Assembly (NCBI GenBank): GCA_910587655.1
Contig: CAJUND010000033.1
Span: forward strand, 1 to 30,408
Origin: an uncultured Agathobacter sp.
GTDB taxonomy: Bacteria; Bacillota; Clostridia; Lachnospirales; Lachnospiraceae
Direction of reading: 5' to 3'
DNA: 30,408 nt
Position 1 is the stretch's first letter. Each line of letters opens with the position of its first letter. The notes below the pieces were generated by a model. The model was not told the DNA's origin, ran no database searches, and worked only from the letters and a program-made list of their open reading frames with translations. Below are positions 23,712 through 30,408 of this stretch, one piece after another. The position numbers and the translations under genes were made by a program.

Positions 23712-24308
23712 ATGGATTATTACAGTAGCGAAATAGCAAAGCTGATAGAAGAATTTTCGGCGCTGCCCGGAATCGGTGCAAAATCAGCACAGCGTCTGGC
23801 ATTTCACATTCTGAATATGCCGGAGGACCACGTACAGTCACTGTCTGCGGCGATTATCTCCGCAAAACAGAACGTCAGGTACTGCAAATGCTGTTATAAC
23901 CTGACCGACCAGGATATCTGTCCGATATGCCAGGACAAAGCCAGGGACCATAAGACGATTATGGTTGTTGAAAACACGAGGGATTTGGTTGCTTATGAAA
24001 AAACAGGCAAATACGAGGGGATTTACCATGTGCTTCATGGCGCCATATCGCCGATGCTTGGAATCGGACCGAATGATATAAAGCTGAAGGAACTGATGGT
24101 ACGGCTCGAACAGGACGTGGATGAAGTAATTATTGCCACAAATTCCAGTATTGAGGGCGAAACCACTGCAATGTACATTAGTAAACTGATAAAACCCGCC
24201 GGAATCAAAGTAACGCGGATTGCCAGCGGCGTCCCGGTTGGCGGAGACCTGGAATATATCGACGAAGTAACACTGCTCCGTGCCTTACAGGGGAGAACAG
24301 AGCTTTGA
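23712..24308 (+). CDS. recR: recombination protein RecR
   Basis: This is a 198-residue DNA repair protein of the RecFOR pathway, exactly the usual length. A helix-hairpin-helix (LPGIGAKSAQRLAFH, 18-32) is followed by a zinc finger with Cys58, Cys61, Cys70 and Cys73 and a Toprim domain (about 80-175, with VVENTRDL and TNSSIEGETTA). The ATG at 23712 lies 1 bp after the ybaB stop, with GGAGG-like sequence inside the end of ybaB; earlier in-frame starts would overlap ybaB and lengthen the protein beyond family norm. Confidence 0.96.
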   Translation: MDYYSSEIAKLIEEFSALPGIGAKSAQRLAFHILNMPEDHVQSLSAAIISAKQNVRYCKCCYNLTDQDICPICQDKARDHKTIMVVENTRDLVAYEKTGKYEGIYHVLHGAISPMLGIGPNDIKLKELMVRLEQDVDEVIIATNSSIEGETTAMYISKLIKPAGIKVTRIASGVPVGGDLEYIDEVTLLRALQGRTEL

Positions 24309-24318
24309 AGGAGAATCA

Positions 24319-25143
24319 ATGAACAACGAAGAATTAAAAAAGACCGCGAACGAAGTTCGCAAAAGCATCGTGACAGCAGTATACAGTGCGAAGTCCGGAC
24401 ATCCGGGCGGATCGCTTTCTGCTGCCGACATTTTTACGTATTTATATTTTGAAGAAATGAACATAAATCCGGAGCAGCCGAAAGATGAAAACCGTGACCG
24501 GTTTGTGCTTTCCAAAGGGCATACTGCACCGGGGCTGTATGCAGTTCTTGCGGAAAGGGGATATTTCCCGAAAGAAGACCTGGTTACGCTCCGGCATACA
24601 GGCTCATATCTGCAGGGACATCCTGACATGAAGGGGATTCCGGGAGTGGATATGTCCAGCGGTTCCCTGGGGCAGGGGCTTTCCGTTGCTGTCGGGATGG
24701 CTGCCGCAGGAAAGCTGGATAAAAAGCCGTACCGTGTATATTCCCTGCTCGGCGACGGTGAAATCCAGGAGGGGCAAATCTGGGAAGCCGCCATGTGGGC
24801 AGGACACAGAAAACTTGACAATCTGGTTGTAATCGTTGATAATAACAACCTACAGATAGACGGATGTGTGGATGAAGTATGTTCCCCGTATCCGATTGAC
24901 CGGAAATTTGAAGCCTTTAATTTCCATACAGTCGTAATAGACGGAAATAACTTTGATGAAATCCGCGCGGCATTTGACGAAGCAAAAAATACCAAAGGAA
25001 AACCGACCGCAATCATTGCAAAAACCATAAAAGGAAAAGGAGTATCCTTTATGGAAAACCAGGCAGGATGGCACGGGAAGGCTCCAGGGGAAGAAGAATA
25101 CAGGACTGCAATGGCGGATCTTGGGAAAGCAGGTGAAGCATAA
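24319..25143 (+). CDS. transketolase, N-terminal subunit
   Basis: This is a 274-residue thiamine-diphosphate-binding half of a split transketolase of the non-oxidative pentose phosphate pathway. The ThDP motif is GDGEIQEG at 145-152, with the partner DNNN at 174-177. His28, His68 and His101 sit in motifs that line the active site (SGHPGGS, SKGHTAPGLY and LQGHPD). AAGGAG (24308-24313) lies 5 bases before the ATG and overlaps the end of recR. The stop overlaps the next start by one base (TAATG), so the two subunits are translationally coupled. Confidence 0.95.
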   Translation: MNNEELKKTANEVRKSIVTAVYSAKSGHPGGSLSAADIFTYLYFEEMNINPEQPKDENRDRFVLSKGHTAPGLYAVLAERGYFPKEDLVTLRHTGSYLQGHPDMKGIPGVDMSSGSLGQGLSVAVGMAAAGKLDKKPYRVYSLLGDGEIQEGQIWEAAMWAGHRKLDNLVVIVDNNNLQIDGCVDEVCSPYPIDRKFEAFNFHTVVIDGNNFDEIRAAFDEAKNTKGKPTAIIAKTIKGKGVSFMENQAGWHGKAPGEEEYRTAMADLGKAGEA

Positions 25144-26084
25144 TGTCAGAAATTAAAAAAATTGCAACACGCGAGAGTTATGGAAACGCGCTGACAGAGC
25201 TTGGAAAAGAGCATGAAAATCTGATTGTACTGGATGCGGATCTTGCAGAAGCCACCAAAACAGGAATATTTAAAAAAGCATTTCCGGACCGTCACTGGGA
25301 CTGCGGAATTGCGGAGTGCAACATGACCGGAATCGCGGCCGGACTTGCAACCTGCGGAAAAGTACCGTTTATCAGTTCATTCGCTATGTTTGCAGCCGGA
25401 CGCAACTTTGAGCAGGTACGTAACTCCATCGGTTATCCGCACCTGAATGTCAAAATCGGTGCAACGCATGCCGGAATTTCCGTTGGGGAAGACGGCGCAA
25501 CACACCAGTGTCTTGAGGACATCGCACTGATGCGTGAAATTCCTGGAATGGTAATTATCAATCCGGCGGATGATATTGAGGCAAGGGCAGCAGTCCATGC
25601 CGCCTATGAGCATGAAGGCCCGGTTTATCTCCGGTTTGGGCGTCTTGCAGTACCGGTAATCAATGACAGACCGGATTACAAATTTGAAATCGGAAAAGGA
25701 ACTGTACTAAAAGAGGGAAGCGACGTCACCGTTTTTGCAACAGGACTTGAGGTTTCCGAAACGCTCGAAGCCGCAAAAATGCTTGAAAAAGACGGGATAT
25801 CAGCAGAGGTCGTCAATATCCATACCATAAAACCCATAGATGCAGAACTGATTGTATCTTCCGTCAGTAAAACAAAAAAAGCCGTTACGGTCGAAGAACA
25901 TTCCATTATCGGAGGACTGGGGAGTGCAGTTGCAGAAGTACTGTGCGAGAAAGCCCCGGCGAAGCTGCTGCGAATTGGTGTCGAAGACCGGTTCGGGGAA
26001 TCAGGCCCGGCTGTCGAATTAATCCAGAAATACGGACTGGATGCAGCAGGTATCAGTAAAAAAATAAAAGATTTTATGGAATAA
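25143..26084 (+). CDS. transketolase, C-terminal subunit
   Basis: This is a 313-residue second half of the split transketolase. The pyrimidine-binding domain has the activating Glu58 in CGIAECNM and FISSFAMFAAGRNFEQVRNS. A C-terminal transketolase domain follows from about residue 190 (VTVFATGLEVSETLEAA and HSIIGGLGSAVAEVL). It should form a heterotetramer with the N-terminal subunit. 1-deoxyxylulose-5-phosphate synthase shares the fold but is a single long chain, so a split transketolase is preferred. A terminator follows. Confidence 0.95.
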   Translation: MSEIKKIATRESYGNALTELGKEHENLIVLDADLAEATKTGIFKKAFPDRHWDCGIAECNMTGIAAGLATCGKVPFISSFAMFAAGRNFEQVRNSIGYPHLNVKIGATHAGISVGEDGATHQCLEDIALMREIPGMVIINPADDIEARAAVHAAYEHEGPVYLRFGRLAVPVINDRPDYKFEIGKGTVLKEGSDVTVFATGLEVSETLEAAKMLEKDGISAEVVNIHTIKPIDAELIVSSVSKTKKAVTVEEHSIIGGLGSAVAEVLCEKAPAKLLRIGVEDRFGESGPAVELIQKYGLDAAGISKKIKDFME

Positions 26085-26096
26085 AAGAAAAAAAGA

Positions 26097-26127
26097 CTGT
26101 CGTATCATGGATACGGCAGCTTTTTTT
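26097..26127 (+). terminator. rho-independent terminator of the transketolase operon
   Basis: CTGTCGTATC (26097-26106) pairs with GATACGGCAG (26110-26119), with one G-U pair and a 3-base loop. TTTTTTT follows one base later. It lies 12 bp after the stop codon. Confidence 0.88.
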
Positions 26128-26224
26128 GTCAAACGATTTTAAAAAAGTGTGCCATATTTTTCTAAAATCTGCATGCCTGCCTGTGTTAAGATTCCTGTAA
26201 AAAGAATCCCAGAGGAGGCAGAAA

Positions 26225-27436
26225 ATGATAGATATTGAAACCAAAAGTAAACGGGACTTAAAAAATATCCGCCAGATTGGTGCACCTACAGAGTCAGACC
26301 GGATTTACATAGAAAATGCGGCATATGCAAGAATCCATGAAGAGGACTATGCGGAACGTCGGGTATTTATATTTATGGGACATACAGAATGTACCGATGG
26401 AAAATACACAACTTTCGTGGAAGCCTCAATCCCGGTACATAATATAGAATTTGTCCAGAACGTACCGCAGTGGAATACCCATGCGTGGTCTGATGTTTTC
26501 CGGGAAATCAAGCGTTCCTATGAAAATTCCATAATTGTCGGCTGGGCAATGGATATCAAAGGGTTTGTTCCGCGCATGACAACAGAGCTGGAGGCCGTAC
26601 ACAGGGAACAGTTCGGGGGCGCGCACCAGGTACTTTTTCTTATGGACAGTCTGGAGGGGGAGGAATATTTCTTCCTGAACAAAGGAAGCCACCTGCAGAA
26701 GAAAGAAGGTTTTTATATATATTATTCCAGGGAGGTGCATAAATTCCGTACGGCTGAGCTGACCGTGGAAACCCCGAAACGGGAAAGCCGCCAGGTGATT
26801 CCGCAGGTGGATGAGGAAGTAAGGGGACGCTACCGTGAATCCATGCAGAAAAAAGAGGAAAACAAAAGCGGGCATAAAGCTGCGTCCTACGCGATGGCAG
26901 CTGCCGTGGCACTGCTGGTTTCCATTGTTGGCATAGGAGCAGTACAGGGACGGATTAATATTTCCGGATTTGAGGATGCCATCAGTGCCATGAGCGACAA
27001 AATCCGCGGAAAAAAAGACCATGCAGAAGTTCTGGTTGGCTCAGAAATAAAAGAAACACAGGAATCCACACAAACCAGTGGTGCCACACTGACCGAGACA
27101 CTGGATTTAATACCGATTGAGGAAGTTCCTGCCGGTAAAATAGAAAAAACAGATATCCCGGAAACCACAGAAACCACGGAAGCCGGGGATACAGAAAAAG
27201 AAACAGAAACAGGGGCGGATGCAGAAAAGAACCAGGAAGAAAACAGCGGAAATGACAAGGCAGCAGACGCAGTTGCGAAAAAGCCGGAATATTATACCGT
27301 AAAATCCGGGGATACCCTTACAAGCATATCGCTGAATCTGTACGGGACAACAGATAAAATTCCGGAAATTGTTTCACTGAACCAGATGGAAAATTCCGAT
27401 AATATTCATGTCGGGCAAAAATTGCGTCTTCCGTAA
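26225..27436 (+). CDS. membrane protein with MPN/JAMM-like N-terminal domain lacking metal ligands, and C-terminal LysM
   Basis: This is a 403-residue protein. Residues 25-175 look like an MPN/JAMM fold: FVEASIPVHN (Glu66 kept), then IVGWAMDIKGF at the place of the usual GWYHSHPG, then HQVLFLMDSLEGEEYFF. The two metal-binding His are Met109 and Ile111, and the Ser and Asp of the motif are lost, so no metalloprotease activity is expected. A membrane segment lies at 222-240 (YAMAAAVALLVSIVGIGAV), then a Thr/Glu-rich linker, then one LysM domain at 356-402 (YYTVKSGDTLTSISLNLYG). Orientation should be N-in, with LysM at the wall. AGAGGAGG supports the start. The MPN call is inference from pattern; the LysM is certain. 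Confidence 0.85.
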   Translation: MIDIETKSKRDLKNIRQIGAPTESDRIYIENAAYARIHEEDYAERRVFIFMGHTECTDGKYTTFVEASIPVHNIEFVQNVPQWNTHAWSDVFREIKRSYENSIIVGWAMDIKGFVPRMTTELEAVHREQFGGAHQVLFLMDSLEGEEYFFLNKGSHLQKKEGFYIYYSREVHKFRTAELTVETPKRESRQVIPQVDEEVRGRYRESMQKKEENKSGHKAASYAMAAAVALLVSIVGIGAVQGRINISGFEDAISAMSDKIRGKKDHAEVLVGSEIKETQESTQTSGATLTETLDLIPIEEVPAGKIEKTDIPETTETTEAGDTEKETETGADAEKNQEENSGNDKAADAVAKKPEYYTVKSGDTLTSISLNLYGTTDKIPEIVSLNQMENSDNIHVGQKLRLP

Positions 27437-27507
27437 CAGGCGGGAAAATGTTATACTGTAAAAACATCCACACAGGATGTCCGGAAAAAAGATCAGGAGA
27501 AGAAACA

Positions 27508-28704
27508 GTGGCGAATAAAACGGATTTTAAAACCGTAGAAACCAGTTACGAAGAACTGGAGGAACTGGAAGAAAAGATACGAAAGCACAGAAAACAGACC
27601 ATCCAGCGGACTGCCGCAGTTGTGCTGGTACTGGCAGTTATTGTGGCGGGAATCCAGCTGTGGTCCGTGCTGCGCAGCTACAGTTCATTTGAAATACGAA
27701 GCAGTACAGAATGCAGGGATAATGCCTCCACAAAATACGAGACCTTTATGGGAAACATTCTGGAATACAACAATGACGGAATGGTCTGCCGTGATTCTGA
27801 TGATGAACTGGTATGGAACCAGTCATTTGAAATGTCGTCTCCGGCACTGGCGGAATGCGAAAATTATCTTGCGGTTTACGACCGTGGCGGCACTTCCATT
27901 TACATTATGACCGTGAACGGACTTGTACGGAAAATTGAAACCGCCATGCCGGTCAGCAGAGTGTGCATTGCCAGCCAGGGAAGCGTGGCTGTCCTGATGA
28001 AGGAAGACCATATTTCCTACGTGAAGATTTATGACCGTAAAGGAAAAGAGCTTGCAAACGGAGAATTTTTTGAAGAAACACACAGCTTTCCGGTGGATAT
28101 TGCATTTTCCAGCGATGCACAGAAGCTGGCGGTGGATATGCTGGATGTAACAGATGGAAAAGTATGTTCCACCATAAGCTTTTATAATTTTGGCTCGGTC
28201 GGGCAGAATGAAATTGACAATAACGTGGGTACATACAGCTATGACGACATGTTTATTTCGGAAATTGCATATGTCGGTCCGGACCAGATGCTTGCCATTG
28301 GAAATTCCGAATTTATCATATTTGAAGGCGGCCAGAAACCGGCACCGAAAAAAGAAATAAAATTTAAAAAAGAAATCCAGAGCGTGTTCTACAACCATAA
28401 ATATGCCGGAATCGTATACAGCAATCCTGACAAGGAAAGCAGCTGGCATATAAAGGTATATGACATGAACGGGAAAACAGTTATGGAAAATGATACAGAA
28501 ATTGCATACAGCCGGGTGGAGTTTCTGGACAACAATGAAATCTGTGTGCGTGATTCCTTCCACTGTGAGCTTTATACCATACACAGCATACGAAAATTTT
28601 CCTGTACCTTTGATAAAGAATTATACAAAATACTCTCAGGAACGGACAGCCAGGGTTATACATTTGTCATGAGCGGTGAGAAGAATGAGGTGCGGCTGCA
28701 ATGA
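27508..28704 (+). CDS. DUF5711-like membrane-anchored beta-propeller-type protein
   Basis: This is a 398-residue protein. An N-terminal basic and acidic helix is followed by a membrane segment (about 37-55, AAVVLVLAVIVAGIQLW) and a large external domain of repeated beta strands (for example ALAECENYLAVYDRGGTSIYIM, HSFPVDIAFSSDAQKLAVDML and VEFLDNNEICVRDS), which suggests a WD40/propeller-like fold. It resembles DUF5711 proteins of Lachnospiraceae; function unknown. GTG at 27508 is preferred because AGGAG lies 8 bases upstream; an in-frame ATG at 27448 has no such site. The stop overlaps the next start (ATGA). Confidence 0.82.
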   Translation: MANKTDFKTVETSYEELEELEEKIRKHRKQTIQRTAAVVLVLAVIVAGIQLWSVLRSYSSFEIRSSTECRDNASTKYETFMGNILEYNNDGMVCRDSDDELVWNQSFEMSSPALAECENYLAVYDRGGTSIYIMTVNGLVRKIETAMPVSRVCIASQGSVAVLMKEDHISYVKIYDRKGKELANGEFFEETHSFPVDIAFSSDAQKLAVDMLDVTDGKVCSTISFYNFGSVGQNEIDNNVGTYSYDDMFISEIAYVGPDQMLAIGNSEFIIFEGGQKPAPKKEIKFKKEIQSVFYNHKYAGIVYSNPDKESSWHIKVYDMNGKTVMENDTEIAYSRVEFLDNNEICVRDSFHCELYTIHSIRKFSCTFDKELYKILSGTDSQGYTFVMSGEKNEVRLQ

Positions 28705-29402
28705 ACTGGTTACTGATTCTGACTGTTTGTTTTGTGGCAGCAAACATCGTCTGGGGCTTTTCCAGGGGGCTGCTGCGGGTGGTCTATTCCATGATTGCCT
28801 GGATTGTGATTCTGGTTATTGTTACATGGACATCCCCGTATGTGGCAGAATGGCTCACGGAAAATACTGCCATTGCCGAACGTATTGAAAGCGGCTGTAA
28901 AGAAAAGATACACCGGATAATAACAGGCGAAGAAGATGCCTCTGGAGAAACAGCTTCAGAAAAAAATGCAGAAGAAAAAGATCCTGCAGACACAAAAAAG
29001 CAGGATATATTTTTCTGGGATTCCGTGCTGGACACCCCAGGTCCTGCAGACATGTTTCTTGAAGAAAGCGGTGCCTATGAGAAGATGACTGCCGTTACCA
29101 TAAAAATGATTTCATATATTCTGGTACTTGTCATCTGCCTCATCCTGTCATTTCTTCTGACAAAAATTCTGGATTTAGTCGGCAGCCTTCCGGTAATCAG
29201 TGGATTAAACCACGCACTGGGCGGAGCGGCAGGTCTGTTAAAGGGAATTTTTCTGGTCTGGCTCATCTTCTCCTTTATAACAATGGGAAGTGCGACTGAT
29301 ACCGGAGCCATGCTGTACGAACAGATACAGACTTCACCTCTCCTGCTCTGGTTCTACCATAATAATCCGGTTCTGGAAATAATTAAAAGAGTTATAGAAT
29401 AA
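28701..29402 (+). CDS. CvpA-family membrane protein
   Basis: This is a 233-residue protein with four membrane segments. The first two (about 1-47, including LLILTVCFVAANIVWGFSRG and VYSMIAWIVILVIVTW) and the last two (about 135-160 and 180-205, with GLNHALGGAAGLLKGIFLVW) match the CvpA pattern. A charged insert of about 60 residues rich in Glu, Lys and Asp lies between. CvpA was named for colicin V production in E. coli; the general role is in envelope homeostasis. The start overlaps the upstream stop by four bases, so it is coupled to the DUF5711-like gene. Confidence 0.88.
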   Translation: MNWLLILTVCFVAANIVWGFSRGLLRVVYSMIAWIVILVIVTWTSPYVAEWLTENTAIAERIESGCKEKIHRIITGEEDASGETASEKNAEEKDPADTKKQDIFFWDSVLDTPGPADMFLEESGAYEKMTAVTIKMISYILVLVICLILSFLLTKILDLVGSLPVISGLNHALGGAAGLLKGIFLVWLIFSFITMGSATDTGAMLYEQIQTSPLLLWFYHNNPVLEIIKRVIE

Positions 29403-29422
29403 ATATAACTCCGCTGCATAAT

Positions 29423-29450
29423 AAATCCCCTCCCGTCGGGGAGGGGATTT
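29423..29450. terminator. strong hairpin, terminator of the LysM-DUF5711-CvpA operon
   Basis: AAATCCCCTCCC (29423-29434) pairs perfectly with GGGAGGGGATTT (29439-29450) around a 4-base loop. The T tract is short (TTT, then CATAATT), but the 12-bp stem and its place 20 bp after the stop make termination likely. The A/T ends let it act in both directions. Confidence 0.75.
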
Positions 29451-29479
29451 CATAATTGTATCGGCAATGAAAAATAAAC

Positions 29480-29496
29480 CACCTGCTATGCAGGTG
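29480..29496 (+). repeat. left-end subterminal hairpin of the IS200-type element
   Basis: CACCTGC (29480-29486) pairs perfectly with GCAGGTG (29490-29496) around TAT. Hairpins of this kind near the tip are recognised by TnpA on single-stranded DNA. Confidence 0.7.
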
Positions 29497-29537
29497 TGTT
29501 CCCGGATTGCTTTAGCTTCAAGTATCAAAAACCTCCA

Positions 29538-29546
29538 TGGTATAAT
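29538..29546 (+). promoter_or_regulatory. extended -10 promoter of tnpA
   Basis: TGGTATAAT is an extended -10 element, 48 bp before the tnpA start. The -35 region (TTCAAG near 29517) is weak. Confidence 0.5.
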
Positions 29547-29594
29547 AAATGCAGGTTCGCCAACCGCATAAATTTTACCAAGGAGGTATCCAAA

Positions 29595-30064
29595 ATGGAC
29601 AAGAACAGTTTATCACATACGACGTGGGAGTGTAAATATCATTTGGTATTTGCCCCGAAGTATAGGAGACAGATTATTTACGGAAAAATTAAGGCAGATG
29701 TGGCGCGCATATTAAGTGAATTATGCAAAAGGAAAGGAATAGAGATTATAGAAGCAGAGTGCTGCAGGGATCATATCCATATGCTGGTGAGGATTCCGCC
29801 GAAGTATAGCGTGTCAGAAATTATGGGTGACCTAAGGGAAAAAGTTCCCTGATGATATTTGAGAGGCATGCAAATTTGAAATACCGGTATGGAAACCGCC
29901 ATTTCTGGTGCCGAGGATATTATGTTGATACGGTAGGGAAAATTTCAAAGAAAATCGAAGAGTATATAAGGAACCAGTTACAGGAGGATCTAGAATATGA
30001 CCAAATGACACTAAAAGAGTATATAGACCCGTTTACGGGCGAGCCGGTAAACAAGGGCAAATAA
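29595..30064 (+). pseudogene. tnpA: IS200-type TnpA transposase, frameshifted
   Basis: The N-terminal 85 codons encode a Y1 HUH transposase: HTTWECKYHLVFAPKYRRQ, then the metal-binding HUH motif DHIHMLV with His60 and His62. The frame then ends in REKVP and a stop at 29852. The next frame (29852-30064) carries on with FERHANLKYRYGNRHFWCRG and the catalytic Tyr region GYYVDTVG. Intact relatives read GYLKGKSSLM here, so loss of one A near 29834 (CTAAGGG where CTAAAGGG is expected) would explain the break. Both parts join to about 155 residues, the usual length. AAGGAGG precedes the ATG. Slippage on the run of five A bases could in principle restore the frame. Confidence 0.87.
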
Positions 30065-30067
30065 AGC

Positions 30068-30187
30068 GGCTCTTTAGAGCCAGCCCGTGACCGCAGTGCG
30101 GAAGGCGAACTATTCAGAGCCTCTTTAGAGGCAAGCAGGGAACAGCGGCTTATAGCCGCAGTGCAAACCACCGGCTAAGCCGGTGGT
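30068..30187 (+). repeat. cluster of five hairpins in the IS200-type 3' region
   Basis: In order: GGCTC-TTTA-GAGCC (30068-30081), CCGC-AGT-GCGG (30091-30101), GCCTC-TTTA-GAGGC (30119-30132), GCGGCT-TAT-AGCCGC (30145-30159), and the right-end hairpin (30167-30187). CTCTTTAGAG occurs twice, 51 bp apart, and CCGCAGTGC twice, 65 bp apart, so this looks like a diverged duplication of a two-hairpin unit. It could be a structured RNA or only DNA-level transposase sites. No gene is present. Confidence 0.7.
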
Positions 30188-30305
30188 CATGATTGGTTTT
30201 ATATGCTTGTTGCTGCTGTCGGCTATATGGAATTTATCCATTATTTAAATTGCTGAGCTGGTCAGAGCCGGGACCCTTAGAAATGCAATTATTACTGCAT
30301 TTGCC

Positions 30306-30362
30306 AAAAAAATAAAAAAATTGAAAATTTTTGTTGACTTTAGGGGATGGACATGCTATTAT
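30306..30362 (+). promoter_or_regulatory. strong promoter with A/T-rich upstream element, reading out of the window
   Basis: TTGACT (30334-30339), a 17-bp spacer and TATTAT (30357-30362) each match five of six consensus bases. An almost pure A/T tract (30306-30333) just upstream looks like an UP element for the RNA polymerase alpha subunit. Such promoters often drive rRNA, tRNA or ribosomal genes. Nothing codes in the last 46 bases, so the gene lies beyond the window. The stretch 30188-30305 shows no gene. Confidence 0.65.
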
Positions 30363-30408
30363 AACAAAGCTGACTGATTCAGCAGGGGACGGAAAGCAGA
30401 CATGCAGC

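Larger units (their letters stand above)
29465..30200 (+). mobile_element. IS200/IS605-type insertion sequence (tnpA only), boundaries approximate
   Basis: The element holds a single Y1 transposase gene, without tnpB, between two subterminal hairpins. The left hairpin is CACCTGC-TAT-GCAGGTG (29480-29496). The right hairpin is ACCACCGGC-TAA-GCCGGTGGT (30167-30187). Both begin with AAACCACC, as expected of ends recognised by one transposase. IS200-type elements have no terminal inverted repeats or target duplications, so exact ends cannot be set by eye. It lies just after the CvpA terminator, a typical harmless site. Confidence 0.82.

Noticed and set aside
24285..25028. Long minus-strand frames opposite the transketolase and other genes
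   Set aside because: They lie wholly within well-supported genes on the other strand and have compositions typical of antisense shadows, with no ribosome sites or motifs.
30068..30187. An omega-RNA (guide RNA) gene of a TnpB system
   Set aside because: There is no tnpB or iscB in the element. Structure alone does not show a guide role, so it is reported only as a hairpin array.
29455..30200. The region as a CRISPR array, because of many short repeats
   Set aside because: The repeats are hairpins of different sequence with no regular spacers, and they surround a transposase.

Overview
The window looks like chromosomal DNA of a low-to-mid GC Clostridia member, most likely Lachnospiraceae. The grounds are purine-rich AGGAGG ribosome sites before nearly every gene, TTGxxx-N17-TATAAT promoters, a split two-subunit transketolase, a dnaX-ybaB-recR cluster, a DUF5711-like/CvpA pair, several GGDEF proteins and an IS200-type insertion. 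No rRNA, tRNA or CRISPR array was seen. All family names come from motifs read by eye; no database search was run.

Layout. 1-4945: a small acidic protein of unknown role, glutamine-hydrolysing asparagine synthetase, an AraC-type regulator on the minus strand, and a divergent GH13 glycosidase. 5051-6565: a membrane diguanylate cyclase. 6636-9975: a tightly coupled MoxR ATPase / DUF58 / DUF4129-like membrane protein operon ending in a strong terminator. 10067-10375 (minus): a Dabb-domain protein. 10588-15200: an AT-rich accessory block holding a LytTR regulator with a degenerate receiver, a long regulatory leader, a small Sec-exported protein, an attenuator-like hairpin, two FtsX-type permeases and a LolD-type ATPase. 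This resembles lactococcin-972-type bacteriocin loci in layout, but the exported protein is not a family member I recognise. Codon use switches sharply inside the second permease, which suggests a recombination junction.

15315-20553: a sensory GGDEF protein, an OmpR-type regulator, an ABC ATPase and permease, and a histidine kinase, arranged like peptide-antibiotic sensing and detoxification modules. A 119-bp palindromic composite element sits between the ATPase and permease genes and supplies the stop codon of the ATPase gene. 20682-26084: housekeeping genes (phosphofructokinase, dnaX, ybaB, recR, and the transketolase N and C subunits). 26225-29402: three envelope-type genes, namely a membrane LysM protein with what looks like a metal-free JAMM/MPN domain, a DUF5711-like protein, and a CvpA-like protein. 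About 29465-30200: an IS200-like element with a frameshifted tnpA and a cluster of hairpins downstream. The window ends in a strong promoter with an A/T-rich upstream element reading out of the window.

The most interesting leads are the 10.6-15.2 kb exported-protein/ABC locus, the MPN-LysM fusion, the triple-hairpin palindromic element, and the structured 3' region of the IS200 element.
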